From assembly GCF_004331175.1 (NCBI RefSeq), contig NZ_SJOD01000004.1:300269-364268 (forward strand): a DNA stretch of 64,000 nucleotides. The letters run 5' to 3'. Positions 1-8,644 of this stretch are shown here, in pieces. The notes under the pieces are model-generated. The model was not told where the DNA came from. It was given only the letters and a program-made list of their open reading frames with translations, and searched no databases. Source of the stretch: Acinetobacter sp. ANC 4178. Its GTDB lineage: Bacteria; Pseudomonadota; Gammaproteobacteria; Pseudomonadales; Moraxellaceae. The first letter of the stretch is position 1; every line of letters begins with the position of its first letter. Position numbers and translations under genes: made by a program.

Positions 1-96
1 ATTATTCGACCCCTCACCAGAACCGCCACCCCCACCACATGCTGATAATAAAATAGATGCAATACACAGACTTAAAATATGTAAAGGGTAATTCAT
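1..96 (-). CDS. Lipoprotein, N-terminal fragment (cut by window edge)
   Basis: Reading leftward from ATG at 96, the first 32 codons encode a type II signal peptide. It has a short N-region, a hydrophobic core (LHILSLCIASILL) and the lipobox LSAC at residues 17-20, so Cys20 would be lipidated. A run of five glycines and a Ser/Gly/Glu linker follow, typical of a flexible tether after the anchor. The mature domain lies outside the window, so no function can be given. It is shown as partial. Confidence 0.7.
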   Translation of the reverse strand, partial: MNYPLHILSLCIASILLSACGGGGGSGEGSNN

Positions 97-305
97 CACA
101 GTTTTCAAAAAAATCCCCAAGTGTTTTTAAATAAAGTTTTTATATGTGAAATAAGTCATTAAAAACATGAACTTATGAATTATTATATAATATTGTATTA
201 TGTTTTTGCTATGCTTACGACGAATCTAAGCCATCCTATGCAGGAATCCACACATATAAAGAATATATTCAGCCAGATAAACAGAATGTATTGAAGTTTC
301 TGATT

Positions 306-1040
306 CTAATGATGTTGTTTAAACTGGCGAATATTTAACTCATGCAATTCGCCTCGCCAAATCCATTTTAATTTTGAATCTAAAAACTCATCGCCCTCAA
401 ACCAGACAAATAAGCCCTCCATCATTTGTGGCCAGTCTTCTTGAGTAATTACATTTCGACCTGAAATTACAGCAATAATTGCGGAAATAATGGTATCGTG
501 GCTCACTGCCAGACTAAGCCCATTATGCTGCTGTGGATGCGTGTTATAAATTAATTCAAGCACATCCACTACACCCCGTATGGGATGTTTCATGCCTGGT
601 AAAGCATTATTTACAAAGCTATTGATAAAGCCCAAAGCTCCCTGTTCACGAAAATAGGGACCTGCCTGTTTAATATCCAGCACAAAACTGCCCGGCTCAA
701 CCAAAAGCCCTTGCTGCACAATTTCAATATGATGCGTATTACTTTGCAGGCTACTTGAATCCGCCCCTTGAATCATTAAAGCAGCAGTATCTACACAACG
801 TTGAATCGGGCTAGAGATACAATGCTGAATCGTTCGACCTGTTTGAGCAATTAAGTGACCGCCCCATGCTTGCGCCAAATCACGCCCTTGTGGTGTTAGC
901 TGTAAATCATAACCAGCCAAGCCTTGCCCACTCACCATTTCACGAATGGAATGCCGTGTAAATAATGTGACTGGAGTATGTGTATCTGGCAATAAATCGA
1001 TTGCTTTTAGCATACTATGTGGGAGTCGTTCTAATGCCAT
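306..1040 (-). CDS. Histidine phosphatase superfamily protein
   Basis: This 244-residue protein has the phosphoglycerate-mutase-like fold signature. The catalytic Arg-His pair is at residues 29-30 in TRHSIRE, a second conserved histidine lies in VSHDTII near residue 180, and SSPIQRC after the first third matches the conserved Arg region. Members of this clan form a phosphohistidine intermediate and dephosphorylate varied substrates; the substrate here cannot be read from sequence. There is no signal peptide, so it is probably cytosolic. It lies 52 bp downstream of cysQ in the same direction and may share its transcript. The start at 1040 has no clear Shine-Dalgarno sequence at normal spacing, so a later Met (residue 10) is possible. 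Confidence 0.75.
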   Translation of the reverse strand: MALERLPHSMLKAIDLLPDTHTPVTLFTRHSIREMVSGQGLAGYDLQLTPQGRDLAQAWGGHLIAQTGRTIQHCISSPIQRCVDTAALMIQGADSSSLQSNTHHIEIVQQGLLVEPGSFVLDIKQAGPYFREQGALGFINSFVNNALPGMKHPIRGVVDVLELIYNTHPQQHNGLSLAVSHDTIISAIIAVISGRNVITQEDWPQMMEGLFVWFEGDEFLDSKLKWIWRGELHELNIRQFKQHH

Positions 1041-1092
1041 AAGACCATCATTCTTCCGTCGAGCTTACACTATAACAGTTTAATTTTTTTGC

Positions 1093-1950
1093 TCAATGCT
1101 TACTCTGCATTGCTGCAAGTGCTTGTAATGCGAGTTCTTTCATCTCGGCATTCCGATAAGCAATAAAACCACCATTCAATAGAGTCTCTCGTTGATTATA
1201 GACAAATGGTCGCCCTTTAAAATCGACCAATCCACCACCAATTCGCTCAATTAAACATTGTCCCGCACTGGTATCCCACTCACTGGTTGGGTGAAAACGC
1301 GGGTAAATATCCACCTTATGTTCCAAGATCATACAAAACTTATAAGCACTCCCCGCTTTAAATACATCATAAGCAGACATATCTTTCAGCACATCTAAAT
1401 ACGCTGTGTATTCAGACTTATGCTGTGCACTTTGACTTAGCCCTATATGCACTGGGGTAGCCACTGAGTGTTTCAATTCATACACAAACCACTGCTGCGT
1501 ACTTAAATTTAACTTTAATGGCATACCTTGCCGAGGACAAAAGTACACCACCTGTTCAGCTGGAATTGCCAACACTGCAAAAACCGTATGCACACCCTCA
1601 ACCAGACTTAAATTGATCGTAAACTCAGGACGTTTATGCAAAAACTCTTTGGTACCATCCAAGGGATCGAGTAACCAAAACTGATGCCATTGCTGGCGTT
1701 GATCATATTCACCTTCTTCGGACAGCAAAGGCATATCTGAATATTGCTGTGCCAAGGCTTCTGTAATATATTGATTCACTCTAAAGTCTGCCTGCGTGAC
1801 AGGTGAATCATCGTGTTTCTGTGTGATATCAAACTGTTCACCAGCACAATATCGTTGATATTCTTCTCGCAAAATTTCGCACGCTTGTGTCACAATGGGC
1901 ACAAGCTGCAAGATCATTGCATCTTGCGGTGCTGTTGTTGTTTTAAACAT
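1093..1950 (-). CDS. cysQ: 3'(2'),5'-bisphosphate nucleotidase CysQ
   Basis: CysQ hydrolyses 3'-phosphoadenosine 5'-phosphate, a by-product of sulfate assimilation, to AMP. The 285-residue protein carries the inositol-monophosphatase-family metal motifs: DSPVTQAD near residue 50, LSEEG, then WLLDPLDGTKEF around residues 95-105, and a C-terminal EWDTSAGQ motif. These supply the Asp/Glu ligands for two or three Mg2+. Start ATG at 1950 is preceded by a good AAGGTGA ribosome binding site. Its start is only 14 bp from the divergent yrfG start, so its promoter must lie inside yrfG. Confidence 0.9.
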   Translation of the reverse strand: MFKTTTAPQDAMILQLVPIVTQACEILREEYQRYCAGEQFDITQKHDDSPVTQADFRVNQYITEALAQQYSDMPLLSEEGEYDQRQQWHQFWLLDPLDGTKEFLHKRPEFTINLSLVEGVHTVFAVLAIPAEQVVYFCPRQGMPLKLNLSTQQWFVYELKHSVATPVHIGLSQSAQHKSEYTAYLDVLKDMSAYDVFKAGSAYKFCMILEHKVDIYPRFHPTSEWDTSAGQCLIERIGGGLVDFKGRPFVYNQRETLLNGGFIAYRNAEMKELALQALAAMQSKH

Positions 1951-1964
1951 AGATCACCTTATAT

Positions 1965-2651
1965 ATGTCGAACTTTTCTCAAAAACCTCCAGTCATTTTT
2001 GACATGGATGGAACCTTACTCGATCTTGCTTATGATGACCTGATTTGGAATCAGCTTGTGCCCATTCAGTATGCTGAAGTACATCAATGTTCAATCGAAC
2101 AAAGTAAAGAAGTCCTATTCCAATTCTATCAAGAACATAGCCACACTTTAAACTGGTATTCTTCACATTTTTGGTCGACTAAAGTCGGCTTTGATGTGCT
2201 TGCATTACAAAAAAAGCAGCAACATAAAGTGAGCCGTCGTGAAGGTTGCATTGAATTATTAGAATATCTGAAAGCCAATCATTATCCGTGTTGGTTAGCC
2301 ACCAATGCAGACTGTGCTAGTCTAGAATTTAAACTTAAGCAAACAGGTATTGGGCACTATTTCGATGTGATTGTGAGCAGTGAAACACTAGGGCACGCCA
2401 AAGAATTTACTGCATTTTGGGAGAAGTTACATCAGCTACATCCTTTTGATGTGCAGCAGTCTTACTTTATCGATGACACTGAAAAAGTTTTATTGGGTGC
2501 ACAAAAATTTGGACTACAGCATTTGATTACGATCCAACAGCCCTCATCTACAGGGTTAGTGCGTGAGAAATCCAATTTCCCAATGATTGATGTACTCACC
2601 GACCTAATTCCCTTACTTGAACATGCCGAGGAACAAAAGCAATATGCCTAA
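1965..2651 (+). CDS. yrfG: HAD-family GMP/IMP nucleotidase (YrfG-like)
   Basis: This 228-residue haloacid-dehalogenase phosphatase has motif I FDMDGTLLD (Asp13 nucleophile, Asp15 acid/base), motif II at LATNA, a Lys in motif III (HAKEF) and motif IV FIDDTE. The family member YrfG of E. coli dephosphorylates purine nucleotides. That role is inferred from overall similarity and from the neighbouring hslR, which also follows yrfG in E. coli. The ATG at 1965 has no visible Shine-Dalgarno sequence, but a later start would cut into motif I. The stop overlaps the hslR start by 8 bp, suggesting translational coupling. Confidence 0.8.
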   Translation: MSNFSQKPPVIFDMDGTLLDLAYDDLIWNQLVPIQYAEVHQCSIEQSKEVLFQFYQEHSHTLNWYSSHFWSTKVGFDVLALQKKQQHKVSRREGCIELLEYLKANHYPCWLATNADCASLEFKLKQTGIGHYFDVIVSSETLGHAKEFTAFWEKLHQLHPFDVQQSYFIDDTEKVLLGAQKFGLQHLITIQQPSSTGLVREKSNFPMIDVLTDLIPLLEHAEEQKQYA

Positions 2652-3084
2652 AGCAGAGCAAAATCTTCCTGCTGAAACTGTACGTATCGATAAATGGCTG
2701 TGGGCTGCACGTTTTTTTAAAACTCGAAGCATTGCCAAATCTGCAATTGAAGGCGGTAAAGTCCATTTCGATGGAGAGCGTGTCAAAGTTTCTAAAGAAG
2801 TTCGTGTAGGGATGGAACTTACCATCCAACAAGGTTTCGAAAAAAAAACTGTCGTAATTAAAGCCATTTCCAATGTGCGGGGTCCCGCCCCGATTGCTCA
2901 GCAATTATATGAAGAAACTGAAGTCAGTTTAGCAAAAAGGGAATTGCTTGCATCACAAAGAAAATTGCATAATCTTGCTCGACCTGATCATCGACCTTCG
3001 AAAAAAGATCGTCGACAAATCAGTAAATTTAAACAAGAAAATGATCAACAATTTGACCACCAATGGTCATATAATGATGATTAA
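2644..3084 (+). CDS. hslR: Ribosome-associated heat shock protein Hsp15 (S4 RNA-binding)
   Basis: HslR (Hsp15) binds free 50S subunits carrying a nascent chain and helps recycle them after heat shock. The protein is 146 residues from the ATG at 2644. Near the N-terminus is an S4 domain (VRIDKWLWAARFFKTRS ... GGKVHFDG), and the tail is basic, rich in Lys/Arg/Gln. I chose 2644 rather than the in-frame ATG at 2617 because GAGGA at 2628-2632 gives a normal ribosome binding site and the overlap with yrfG shrinks to 8 bp. In E. coli hslO follows; here recA does. Confidence 0.88.
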   Translation: MPKAEQNLPAETVRIDKWLWAARFFKTRSIAKSAIEGGKVHFDGERVKVSKEVRVGMELTIQQGFEKKTVVIKAISNVRGPAPIAQQLYEETEVSLAKRELLASQRKLHNLARPDHRPSKKDRRQISKFKQENDQQFDHQWSYNDD

Positions 3085-3099
3085 ATTAGTCGCGTCATG

Positions 3100-3148
3100 T
3101 TGTGTCGCACAAGATACAACAGGCATAGAATAACAGAAATAATTCTGT
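3100..3148 (+). promoter_or_regulatory. recA upstream region: hairpin plus dyad beside a -10 box
   Basis: Two inverted repeats sit between hslR and recA. TTGTG-TCG-CACAA at 3100-3112 can form a short hairpin. ACAGAA-ATAA-TTCTGT at 3133-3148 is a perfect 6-bp dyad ending 3 bp before TATACT (3152-3157), a good -10 box. No matching -35 is seen 17 bp upstream. The dyad lies where a spacer or operator would be. No E. coli-type LexA box is visible, consistent with Acinetobacter lacking canonical LexA. Confidence 0.4.
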
Positions 3149-3230
3149 CACTATACTGAAGTGGAAAACGTTTGTAATGTAAGACATCCACTTCGTTAAA
3201 AGTAAAGTGACAAAGTTTTGAGGTTGTAAG

Positions 3231-4274
3231 ATGGATGAGAATAAAAGTAAGGCGCTCAATGCTGCCCTAAGCCAAATTGAAAAACAGTTTGGTAAGAATA
3301 CAGTTATGCGCCTTGGCGACAATACAGTGCAAGCTGTTGAAGCCGTTTCAACAGGTTCATTGACACTCGATATCGCGCTGGGTATTGGTGGCTTACCAAA
3401 GGGTCGTATTGTTGAAATTTACGGTCCAGAATCTTCAGGTAAAACCACCATGACATTACAAGCCATTGCACAATGTCAAAAAGCAGGTGGTACGTGTGCC
3501 TTTATCGATGCTGAGCATGCACTTGACCCACAATATGCGCGTAAGCTTGGTGTTGATATTGACAACCTCTTGGTTTCTCAACCAGACCATGGTGAACAAG
3601 CACTTGAAATTGCCGACATGTTGGTGCGCTCTGGCGCAATTGACTTAATCGTAGTCGACTCTGTTGCCGCATTAACGCCACGTGCTGAAATTGAAGGTGA
3701 AATGGGTGACTCCCATATGGGCTTGCAAGCACGCCTAATGAGCCAAGCCTTACGTAAAATTACAGGTAATGCCAAGCGTTCGAACTGTATGGTGATCTTC
3801 ATTAACCAAATTCGTATGAAGATTGGTGTGATGTTCGGCAGCCCTGAGACTACAACAGGTGGTAACGCATTAAAATTCTATGCCTCTGTTCGCCTTGATA
3901 TTCGTCGTGTTGGTCAAGTGAAAGAAGGCGACGAAATTGTGGGTTCAGAAACCAAAGTTAAAGTGGTTAAAAACAAAATGGCACCTCCATTTAAAGAAGC
4001 ACTTTTCCAGATTCTTTATGGTAAAGGGGTTAACCAGTTAGGCGAATTGGTCGATCTTGCTGTTCAGCAAGACATCATCCAAAAAGCGGGTGCTTGGTAT
4101 TCATATCAAGGTAACAAAATTGGTCAAGGTAAAAACAATGTCATTCGCCACCTTGAAGAAAACCCACAATTGGCACAAGAAGTGGAACGCATTATCCGTG
4201 ACCAGTTATTAACAACGGGCGGTGTTGTAGAAGAGAAAGAAGAAGATGAATCTGACCTCTTGCTCGATGCTTAA
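3231..4274 (+). CDS. recA: Recombinase RecA
   Basis: RecA forms the ATP-dependent filament on single-stranded DNA that drives homologous pairing and stimulates self-cleavage of SOS-type repressors. At 347 residues it has normal family length. Walker A GPESSGKT is at residues 65-72, Walker B is in [12 protein letters not shown], the L1/L2 region includes [14 protein letters not shown], and the C-terminal tail is strongly acidic ([10 protein letters not shown]), which autoinhibits other RecA proteins. The transcript has a roughly 70-nt leader downstream of TATACT at 3152. A strong UUCG terminator follows, and recX comes 79 bp later. Confidence 0.98.
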   Translation: MDENKSKALNAALSQIEKQFGKNTVMRLGDNTVQAVEAVSTGSLTLDIALGIGGLPKGRIVEIYGPESSGKTTMTLQAIAQCQKAGGTCAFIDAEHALDPQYARKLGVDIDNLLVSQPDHGEQALEIADMLVRSGAIDLIVVDSVAALTPRAEIEGEMGDSHMGLQARLMSQALRKITGNAKRSNCMVIFINQIRMKIGVMFGSPETTTGGNALKFYASVRLDIRRVGQVKEGDEIVGSETKVKVVKNKMAPPFKEALFQILYGKGVNQLGELVDLAVQQDIIQKAGAWYSYQGNKIGQGKNNVIRHLEENPQLAQEVERIIRDQLLTTGGVVEEKEEDESDLLLDA

Positions 4275-4311
4275 ACCATCTGCTTATCTATAAAATATAC
4301 CTGTTACACTC

Positions 4312-4334
4312 AAACGCCCTTCGGGGCGTTTTTC
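4312..4334 (+). terminator. Rho-independent terminator after recA
   Basis: AAACGCCC-TTCG-GGGCGTTT followed by T residues: an 8-bp GC-rich stem with a UUCG tetraloop, 38 bp after the recA stop. RecX, starting at 4354, is probably expressed by read-through or its own promoter. Confidence 0.93.
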
Positions 4335-4353
4335 AATCAAGATTAGATATATT

Positions 4354-4947
4354 ATGAGCCAATCAAAATTCCCTAAATTGCTTGACTACAACAGCTTAAA
4401 ACAAGAGTTTGGAACTTCTCATATTGAGCATGCACCATCACCAGATGCAACTGATCACCATAATGCGGTGATAGAGGTGGAATCTGCTCAAAATACGGGG
4501 CTAACAGGCTCACGCTTACGTTCTTATGCCTTTGCTGTACTCACCCGTAAAGAATTCTCTAAAGCTGAACTAATCGAAAAGCTCGCAACCTACGCAGCGA
4601 ATCGCGAGGAAGTCATTAACCTTGTAAATGAACTATCCGAGCAGAACTATCAAAGTGATCAGCGTGTAGCCGAAATTGTGCTATCAAGCCAAAAAAGAAA
4701 AGGGAAAGGACCACAACGCATCAAATTGGCATTAAAAAACAAGCAAATTAACAGTGAACTGATTCAAGACGAATTAAAAGAAATCGATTGGGCTGAACAA
4801 GCCTATCAACTGAAAATCAAGAAATTTGGTCATGCTGTTGAGAAAGATGCAAAACTGAAAGCAAAACAAATCCGTTTTCTACAATACAGAGGATTTGATA
4901 TGGATGCAATTATGAAAGCAATTAACAAAAAGGAGTTTGAAGATTAA
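4354..4947 (+). CDS. recX: Regulatory protein RecX
   Basis: RecX caps and disassembles RecA filaments and so limits recombination. The 197-residue protein carries the RecX three-helix repeats from about residue 53 (RLRSYAFAVLTRKEFSKAEL) to the end, including the QNYQSDQRVAE segment. The first ~50 residues are hydrophilic and not part of the usual domain, making this protein longer than the ~150-165 residue family norm. The position directly behind recA and its terminator is the classic arrangement, and recX level is expected to be a small fraction of recA through read-through. Confidence 0.9.
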   Translation: MSQSKFPKLLDYNSLKQEFGTSHIEHAPSPDATDHHNAVIEVESAQNTGLTGSRLRSYAFAVLTRKEFSKAELIEKLATYAANREEVINLVNELSEQNYQSDQRVAEIVLSSQKRKGKGPQRIKLALKNKQINSELIQDELKEIDWAEQAYQLKIKKFGHAVEKDAKLKAKQIRFLQYRGFDMDAIMKAINKKEFED

Positions 4948-4974
4948 TTATAATAAATTGTTATAAAAATAAAT

Positions 4975-5087
<113 letters not shown>

Positions 5088-5100
5088 ATTGCAAGAACAG

Positions 5101-5128
5101 AGTATAGAGATTTTTACTCAAGTTGCAA
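5101..5128 (-). promoter_or_regulatory. Sigma-70 type promoter for SRP RNA
   Basis: On the minus strand TTGCAA (5128-5123) and TATACT (5106-5101) are separated by 16 bp. The -10 box lies 13 bp upstream of the predicted RNA 5' end, which allows a short 5' leader that RNase P could remove, as in E. coli. Confidence 0.6.
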
Positions 5129-5305
5129 GCCTTTAATCTGCATTTATATAGCTAAGCCATTCATTTGATTATTTAAAATACAAAAATACCGATTTATCGC
5201 ATTTTTTGCTCTACATGCAGGATGAGTTTACTTTAAACATACGACAAGATTGCAAACACTTATTGCTTTTCCCTACCCGAACATTTTAAATGTGTTCAAG
5301 ATGAA

Positions 5306-5368
5306 ATGAATAAAGCCATACAAACTCAAGGCTTTAAGCAAGTAATACAAAATGGATATGTTTTATGA
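5306..5368 (+). CDS. Possible 20-residue leader ORF overlapping cpoB start
   Basis: An ATG at 5306 opens a 20-codon frame (MNKAIQTQGFKQVIQNGYVL) whose TGA at 5366-5368 overlaps the cpoB ATG in an ATGA arrangement. The open frame extends upstream without stop for another ~17 codons but has no better start. The ribosome binding site is weak. It could be a coupled leader peptide, a remnant of a lost gene or chance; nothing in the peptide is recognisable. Confidence 0.25.
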   Translation: MNKAIQTQGFKQVIQNGYVL

Positions 5369-6252
5369 TGCAATATAAGCATGCAATTTATGCACTCACC
5401 TTACTCAGTAGCAGCACTTTATATGCAAACGTTCCAATCGAAACACGTGGCTTAAGTCAGAGTGATTCAGGTTCAAGCTACACCCCCTCCAATGCTAACT
5501 CATCAACACCAGAAGCAGCGGCGCCAACCAATCTAAATTGGCAACTCATGCAAAAGAATCAACAGCTTGAAAATGATATTCGAAGCCTGCGTGGCCGTAT
5601 TGAAGAACAAGAAAACACCATTGAGCAACTCAAAAATGACCTCAACAACCGCTATACCGACTTAGATCAACGCTTAGAGTTATTACAACAAAAAATTGAT
5701 CCAGACAGCTCTGCCCCAACGGAGGATAATCAACAGGATACGTCTCCCAGCTCCAACGCCACCACCTCAACCACCGCTCCAGCAGTAGTAAATAATGCAA
5801 GTAATCCTACGCCAGTGGCTACAGCTCCAACCAAAGCCATCAACACGGATGCAACACTTACCACAAGCAATCAACAACAAACGACCGATTTAGAGAAAGC
5901 GGCCTATACAGTCGCATTAGATGCATATAAACAAGGTGGTGCGAAAAAAGCGATTGCTCCAATGCAAAACTTTATTAAAAACCATCCCAATAGTATTTAT
6001 ATTAGCAATGCATATTTTTGGTTAGCCGAATTCAATCTCGCCATAGAGCCGACCAACTACACCGAAGCCAAGCGAAATTATAATATTGTAGTCAACCAAT
6101 ACCCACAATCTTCTAAAGCCGCTCGAGCGCTCTATCAACTCTATAGCATCGCCAAAGATGTAGATCGTAATACAGCATTAGCAAACCAATATAAAACCAG
6201 ACTTTTAAAACAATATCCAAAAAGCGAAGAAGCTGGCTATTTTAAGAAATAA
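5365..6252 (+). CDS. cpoB: Cell division coordinator CpoB / Tol-Pal protein YbgF
   Basis: CpoB is a periplasmic protein that links the Tol-Pal complex with PBP1B-driven septal peptidoglycan synthesis. The 295-residue protein starts with a signal peptide ending at TLYA. A coiled coil follows at about residues 55-110 (LENDIRSLRGRIEEQENTIEQLKNDL), which trimerises in E. coli. Then come a low-complexity Ser/Thr/Pro/Ala/Asn linker (110-170) and a C-terminal TPR domain (175-295) with YTVALDAYKQGG and FKNHPNS-type repeats. In most Proteobacteria it closes the tol-pal operon; here it stands alone. Two in-frame ATGs (5365, 5368) are possible and no strong Shine-Dalgarno sequence is visible. Confidence 0.88.
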   Translation: MMQYKHAIYALTLLSSSTLYANVPIETRGLSQSDSGSSYTPSNANSSTPEAAAPTNLNWQLMQKNQQLENDIRSLRGRIEEQENTIEQLKNDLNNRYTDLDQRLELLQQKIDPDSSAPTEDNQQDTSPSSNATTSTTAPAVVNNASNPTPVATAPTKAINTDATLTTSNQQQTTDLEKAAYTVALDAYKQGGAKKAIAPMQNFIKNHPNSIYISNAYFWLAEFNLAIEPTNYTEAKRNYNIVVNQYPQSSKAARALYQLYSIAKDVDRNTALANQYKTRLLKQYPKSEEAGYFKK

Positions 6253-6282
6253 AAAAAGACACCTTAAGGTGTCTTTTTTTTT
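6252..6282. terminator. Bidirectional terminator between cpoB and lpxA
   Basis: AAAAAAGACACC-TTAA-GGTGTCTTTTTTTT: a 6-bp GC-containing core stem extended by A-T pairs, with A-run on one side and T-run on the other. It serves the convergent cpoB (+) and lpxA (-) transcripts. Confidence 0.93.
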
Positions 6283-6290
6283 ACAGCAAA

Positions 6291-7079
6291 TTAACGCACA
6301 ATACCGCGCTCAGACTGTTCCAGAGAGTCAAGCAACAACTGGGCTTCTGCTACTGTAGGTAAAATTTCCTGACGAATACGCTCAATGGCCTCAACAGTCG
6401 TTAAACCTTCTTTATAAATAAGTTTAAACGCTGTACGTAAACCTTGAATTACCTCTTTAGACCAACCCTTACGACGCATACCTTCAACATTCATTGCAAA
6501 AGCATGTGCTGGATTGCCAGAAGCCATGACATAAGCTGGGACATCTTTCAAAATTAAAGATGCACCACCAATCATGCTAAATGAAGCAAGTTTACAGAAT
6601 TGATGGATACCTGAGTTCCCACCCACAATAACGTAATCACCAATGTGAACGTGACCCGCCACGCCTACATTATTAGCGAAAATATTGTGATCACCTACCA
6701 TACAATCATGCGCAATATGGGTATTCACCATCAACAGATTATGACTACCAATTTTTGTTAAGCTCTGGTCTTGCACAGTACCGCGATGCAAACTGCAATG
6801 TTCACGAATCGAGTTATGATCACCAATTTCCAACCAAGTTTCTTCACCTTGGTATTTAAGATCTTGGCAAACTTCGCCAATACTCGCGAACTGGAAAATT
6901 TCATTATTTTTACCAATACGCGTGTAGCCTCCAACCACAACATGTGAATGAAGTTTTGTTCCAGCTCCAATTGTGACCTGTGGACCAATAATACAATACG
7001 GTCCAATTTGTACATCTGGAGCAATTACTGCTGATGAGTCAATAATAGCGGTTGGGTGAATGAATTCGTTATTGCTCAT
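6291..7079 (-). CDS. lpxA: Acyl-ACP--UDP-N-acetylglucosamine O-acyltransferase LpxA
   Basis: LpxA transfers a 3-hydroxyacyl chain from ACP to the 3-OH of UDP-GlcNAc, the first step of lipid A synthesis in the cytosol. The protein is 262 residues from the ATG at 7079 (MSNNEFIHPTAI); the open frame runs further upstream, but that start would overlap fabZ. The left-handed beta-helix is visible as repeated hexapeptides (IGPYCI, IGDHNS, VGDHNI). The catalytic His lies in NTHIAHDC, and the helical C-terminal domain begins near EGMRRKGWS. It is the last gene of the envelope cluster before a terminator. Loss of this gene underlies one route to colistin resistance in Acinetobacter. Confidence 0.97.
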   Translation of the reverse strand: MSNNEFIHPTAIIDSSAVIAPDVQIGPYCIIGPQVTIGAGTKLHSHVVVGGYTRIGKNNEIFQFASIGEVCQDLKYQGEETWLEIGDHNSIREHCSLHRGTVQDQSLTKIGSHNLLMVNTHIAHDCMVGDHNIFANNVGVAGHVHIGDYVIVGGNSGIHQFCKLASFSMIGGASLILKDVPAYVMASGNPAHAFAMNVEGMRRKGWSKEVIQGLRTAFKLIYKEGLTTVEAIERIRQEILPTVAEAQLLLDSLEQSERGIVR

Positions 7080-7086
7080 GCCTGCT

Positions 7087-7566
7087 CTATACTTTCTGAT
7101 GATAAACCATAATTTCCGCGGTTGTTGCAACTACGCCATCAACAGTGGCAATACAATTATATTTGTAAATACCACGTTTTTGCATAATCAACTCAGATTT
7201 TAATACAAGTTGGTCACCTGCAACCACTTGTTTTTTAAATCTTACCTTCTCTGCGCCCGCAAAAAGGAACAAAGAACCTTCACTTGGTTTCTCATTGTTC
7301 ATAATAAAGCCCAGAATACCCGAAACTTGAGCCAAGGCTTCAACAATTAATACACCAGGCATAATTGGGTAATTCGGGAAATGTCCTTGCAAGAACTCTT
7401 CATTAATTGAAACGTTTTTATAACCCACAATCCCATTATCAGTTACATCAACAATGCGATCAACCAATAAGAATGGATAACGATGTGGTAAATATTCACG
7501 AATTTGCTGAATATGCATTGGCAATTCTGGTTTCGTAAATGATAGTAAAGTCGACTCAGTCATCAT
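7087..7566 (-). CDS. fabZ: 3-hydroxyacyl-ACP dehydratase FabZ
   Basis: FabZ dehydrates 3-hydroxyacyl-ACP in fatty acid elongation and competes with LpxA/LpxD for 3-hydroxyacyl-ACP. The hot-dog fold protein has LPHRYPFLLVDR with the catalytic His and GHFPNYPIMPGVLIVEALAQ with the catalytic Glu. I start at the ATG pair 7566/7563 (159 or 158 residues). The open frame extends to 7629, but that would bury the start deep in lpxD. The 5' end overlaps the lpxD stop by a few bases only if the upstream start were used; with 7566 there is a 4-bp gap. Confidence 0.95.
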   Translation of the reverse strand: MMTESTLLSFTKPELPMHIQQIREYLPHRYPFLLVDRIVDVTDNGIVGYKNVSINEEFLQGHFPNYPIMPGVLIVEALAQVSGILGFIMNNEKPSEGSLFLFAGAEKVRFKKQVVAGDQLVLKSELIMQKRGIYKYNCIATVDGVVATTAEIMVYHQKV

Positions 7567-7570
7567 ATTT

Positions 7571-8641
7571 CTATTTACGCAATTTAAAAGTTGATTCAAG
7601 GGACTCAATTTGAGTCTGCATATGATCAAGTCGTTTGACTAATTGGGTCAATGGCACATCTGCTAATTGTCGAAGCCTTACAACTGTACGCTTCCATTGC
7701 GGCGTTTCAAATAATCCCGTACCACCAGAATAACTTCCCGCTTCGTAAATATTATTTGTGACCATTGACATTCCAGTAATTGTCACATTATCCGCAATTG
7801 AAATGTGTCCCACTACACCACAGCCACCTGCGAGGATACAGTTTTTGCCAATTGTTGTACTACCAGCAATTCCACTCTTTGCAGCAATCGCGGTGTTCTC
7901 ACCAATTTTAACGTTATGCGCGATTTGCACAAGGTTATCAATCTTAACACCATGTTCCAAAATGGTATCATCCAAAGCACCACGGTCAACACTACAATTT
8001 GAACCAATTCGAACATCATTTCCAATTTGAACGGAACCTAATTGAGCAATACGATGCCATTTACCTTGATAAGGTGCAAAACCAAAACCCTCTCCACCTA
8101 TCACTGTATTGGCATGGATACGCACGCGATCACCAATTTTACATGCACCCGTTAACGTCACATGCGAATCAATAAATCCATCTTTACCAATTTCAACATC
8201 ATCATCAATACGCACATGTGGTTGAATAATCGTGTTATCTCCAACCACACAATTCTCACCAATCACAACATAATGACCAATATAAGCCGAATCTGAAACA
8301 ATCGCTGAAGGATGAATCTGAGCAGTACTTTCAATACCAACTTCAGTGTGCTTTTTCTCAAACACATGCGTCAGAATTGCAAAAGCAAGATATGGATTTT
8401 GAACGAGGATAAAATTTTGATGGCTGTGCAATTTTTCTTGTAAAGCCTGAGTAACAATAAGAGCACCTGCTTTTGAGGCAAGCGCCTTATCCAAATACTT
8501 TTCATCCGTCACAAAGGAAATATTATGCACAGATGCTGCATCTAGGCTCGCCAGACCTTGAATAACAAGGCTGGAGTGACCTATACACTCGCCTTGCACA
8601 AGGCGAGCTAGGTCTTCTAAACTTTTTTTGTTAAGATTCAT
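7571..8641 (-). CDS. lpxD: UDP-3-O-(3-hydroxyacyl)glucosamine N-acyltransferase LpxD
   Basis: LpxD adds the second 3-hydroxyacyl chain, to the 2-amino group of UDP-3-O-acylglucosamine. The 356-residue protein has an N-terminal uridine-binding domain (1-100), then about 170 residues of left-handed beta-helix hexapeptide repeats with the catalytic His in QIAHNVKIG (near residue 240). The C-terminal helix ([17 protein letters not shown]) forms part of the trimer and ACP-binding surface. It sits between skp and fabZ-lpxA, the standard gene order. Confidence 0.96.
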   Translation of the reverse strand: MNLNKKSLEDLARLVQGECIGHSSLVIQGLASLDAASVHNISFVTDEKYLDKALASKAGALIVTQALQEKLHSHQNFILVQNPYLAFAILTHVFEKKHTEVGIESTAQIHPSAIVSDSAYIGHYVVIGENCVVGDNTIIQPHVRIDDDVEIGKDGFIDSHVTLTGACKIGDRVRIHANTVIGGEGFGFAPYQGKWHRIAQLGSVQIGNDVRIGSNCSVDRGALDDTILEHGVKIDNLVQIAHNVKIGENTAIAAKSGIAGSTTIGKNCILAGGCGVVGHISIADNVTITGMSMVTNNIYEAGSYSGGTGLFETPQWKRTVVRLRQLADVPLTQLVKRLDHMQTQIESLESTFKLRK

Positions 8642-8644
8642 TGA

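Noticed and set aside
2596..2904. 102-codon minus-strand open frame antisense to hslR
   Set aside because: It is a shadow of hslR on the opposite strand; no ribosome binding site and no recognised domain.
3085..3230. LexA-type SOS box upstream of recA
   Set aside because: No CTGT-N8-ACAG pattern; Acinetobacter lacks canonical LexA, so only an unrelated dyad is reported.
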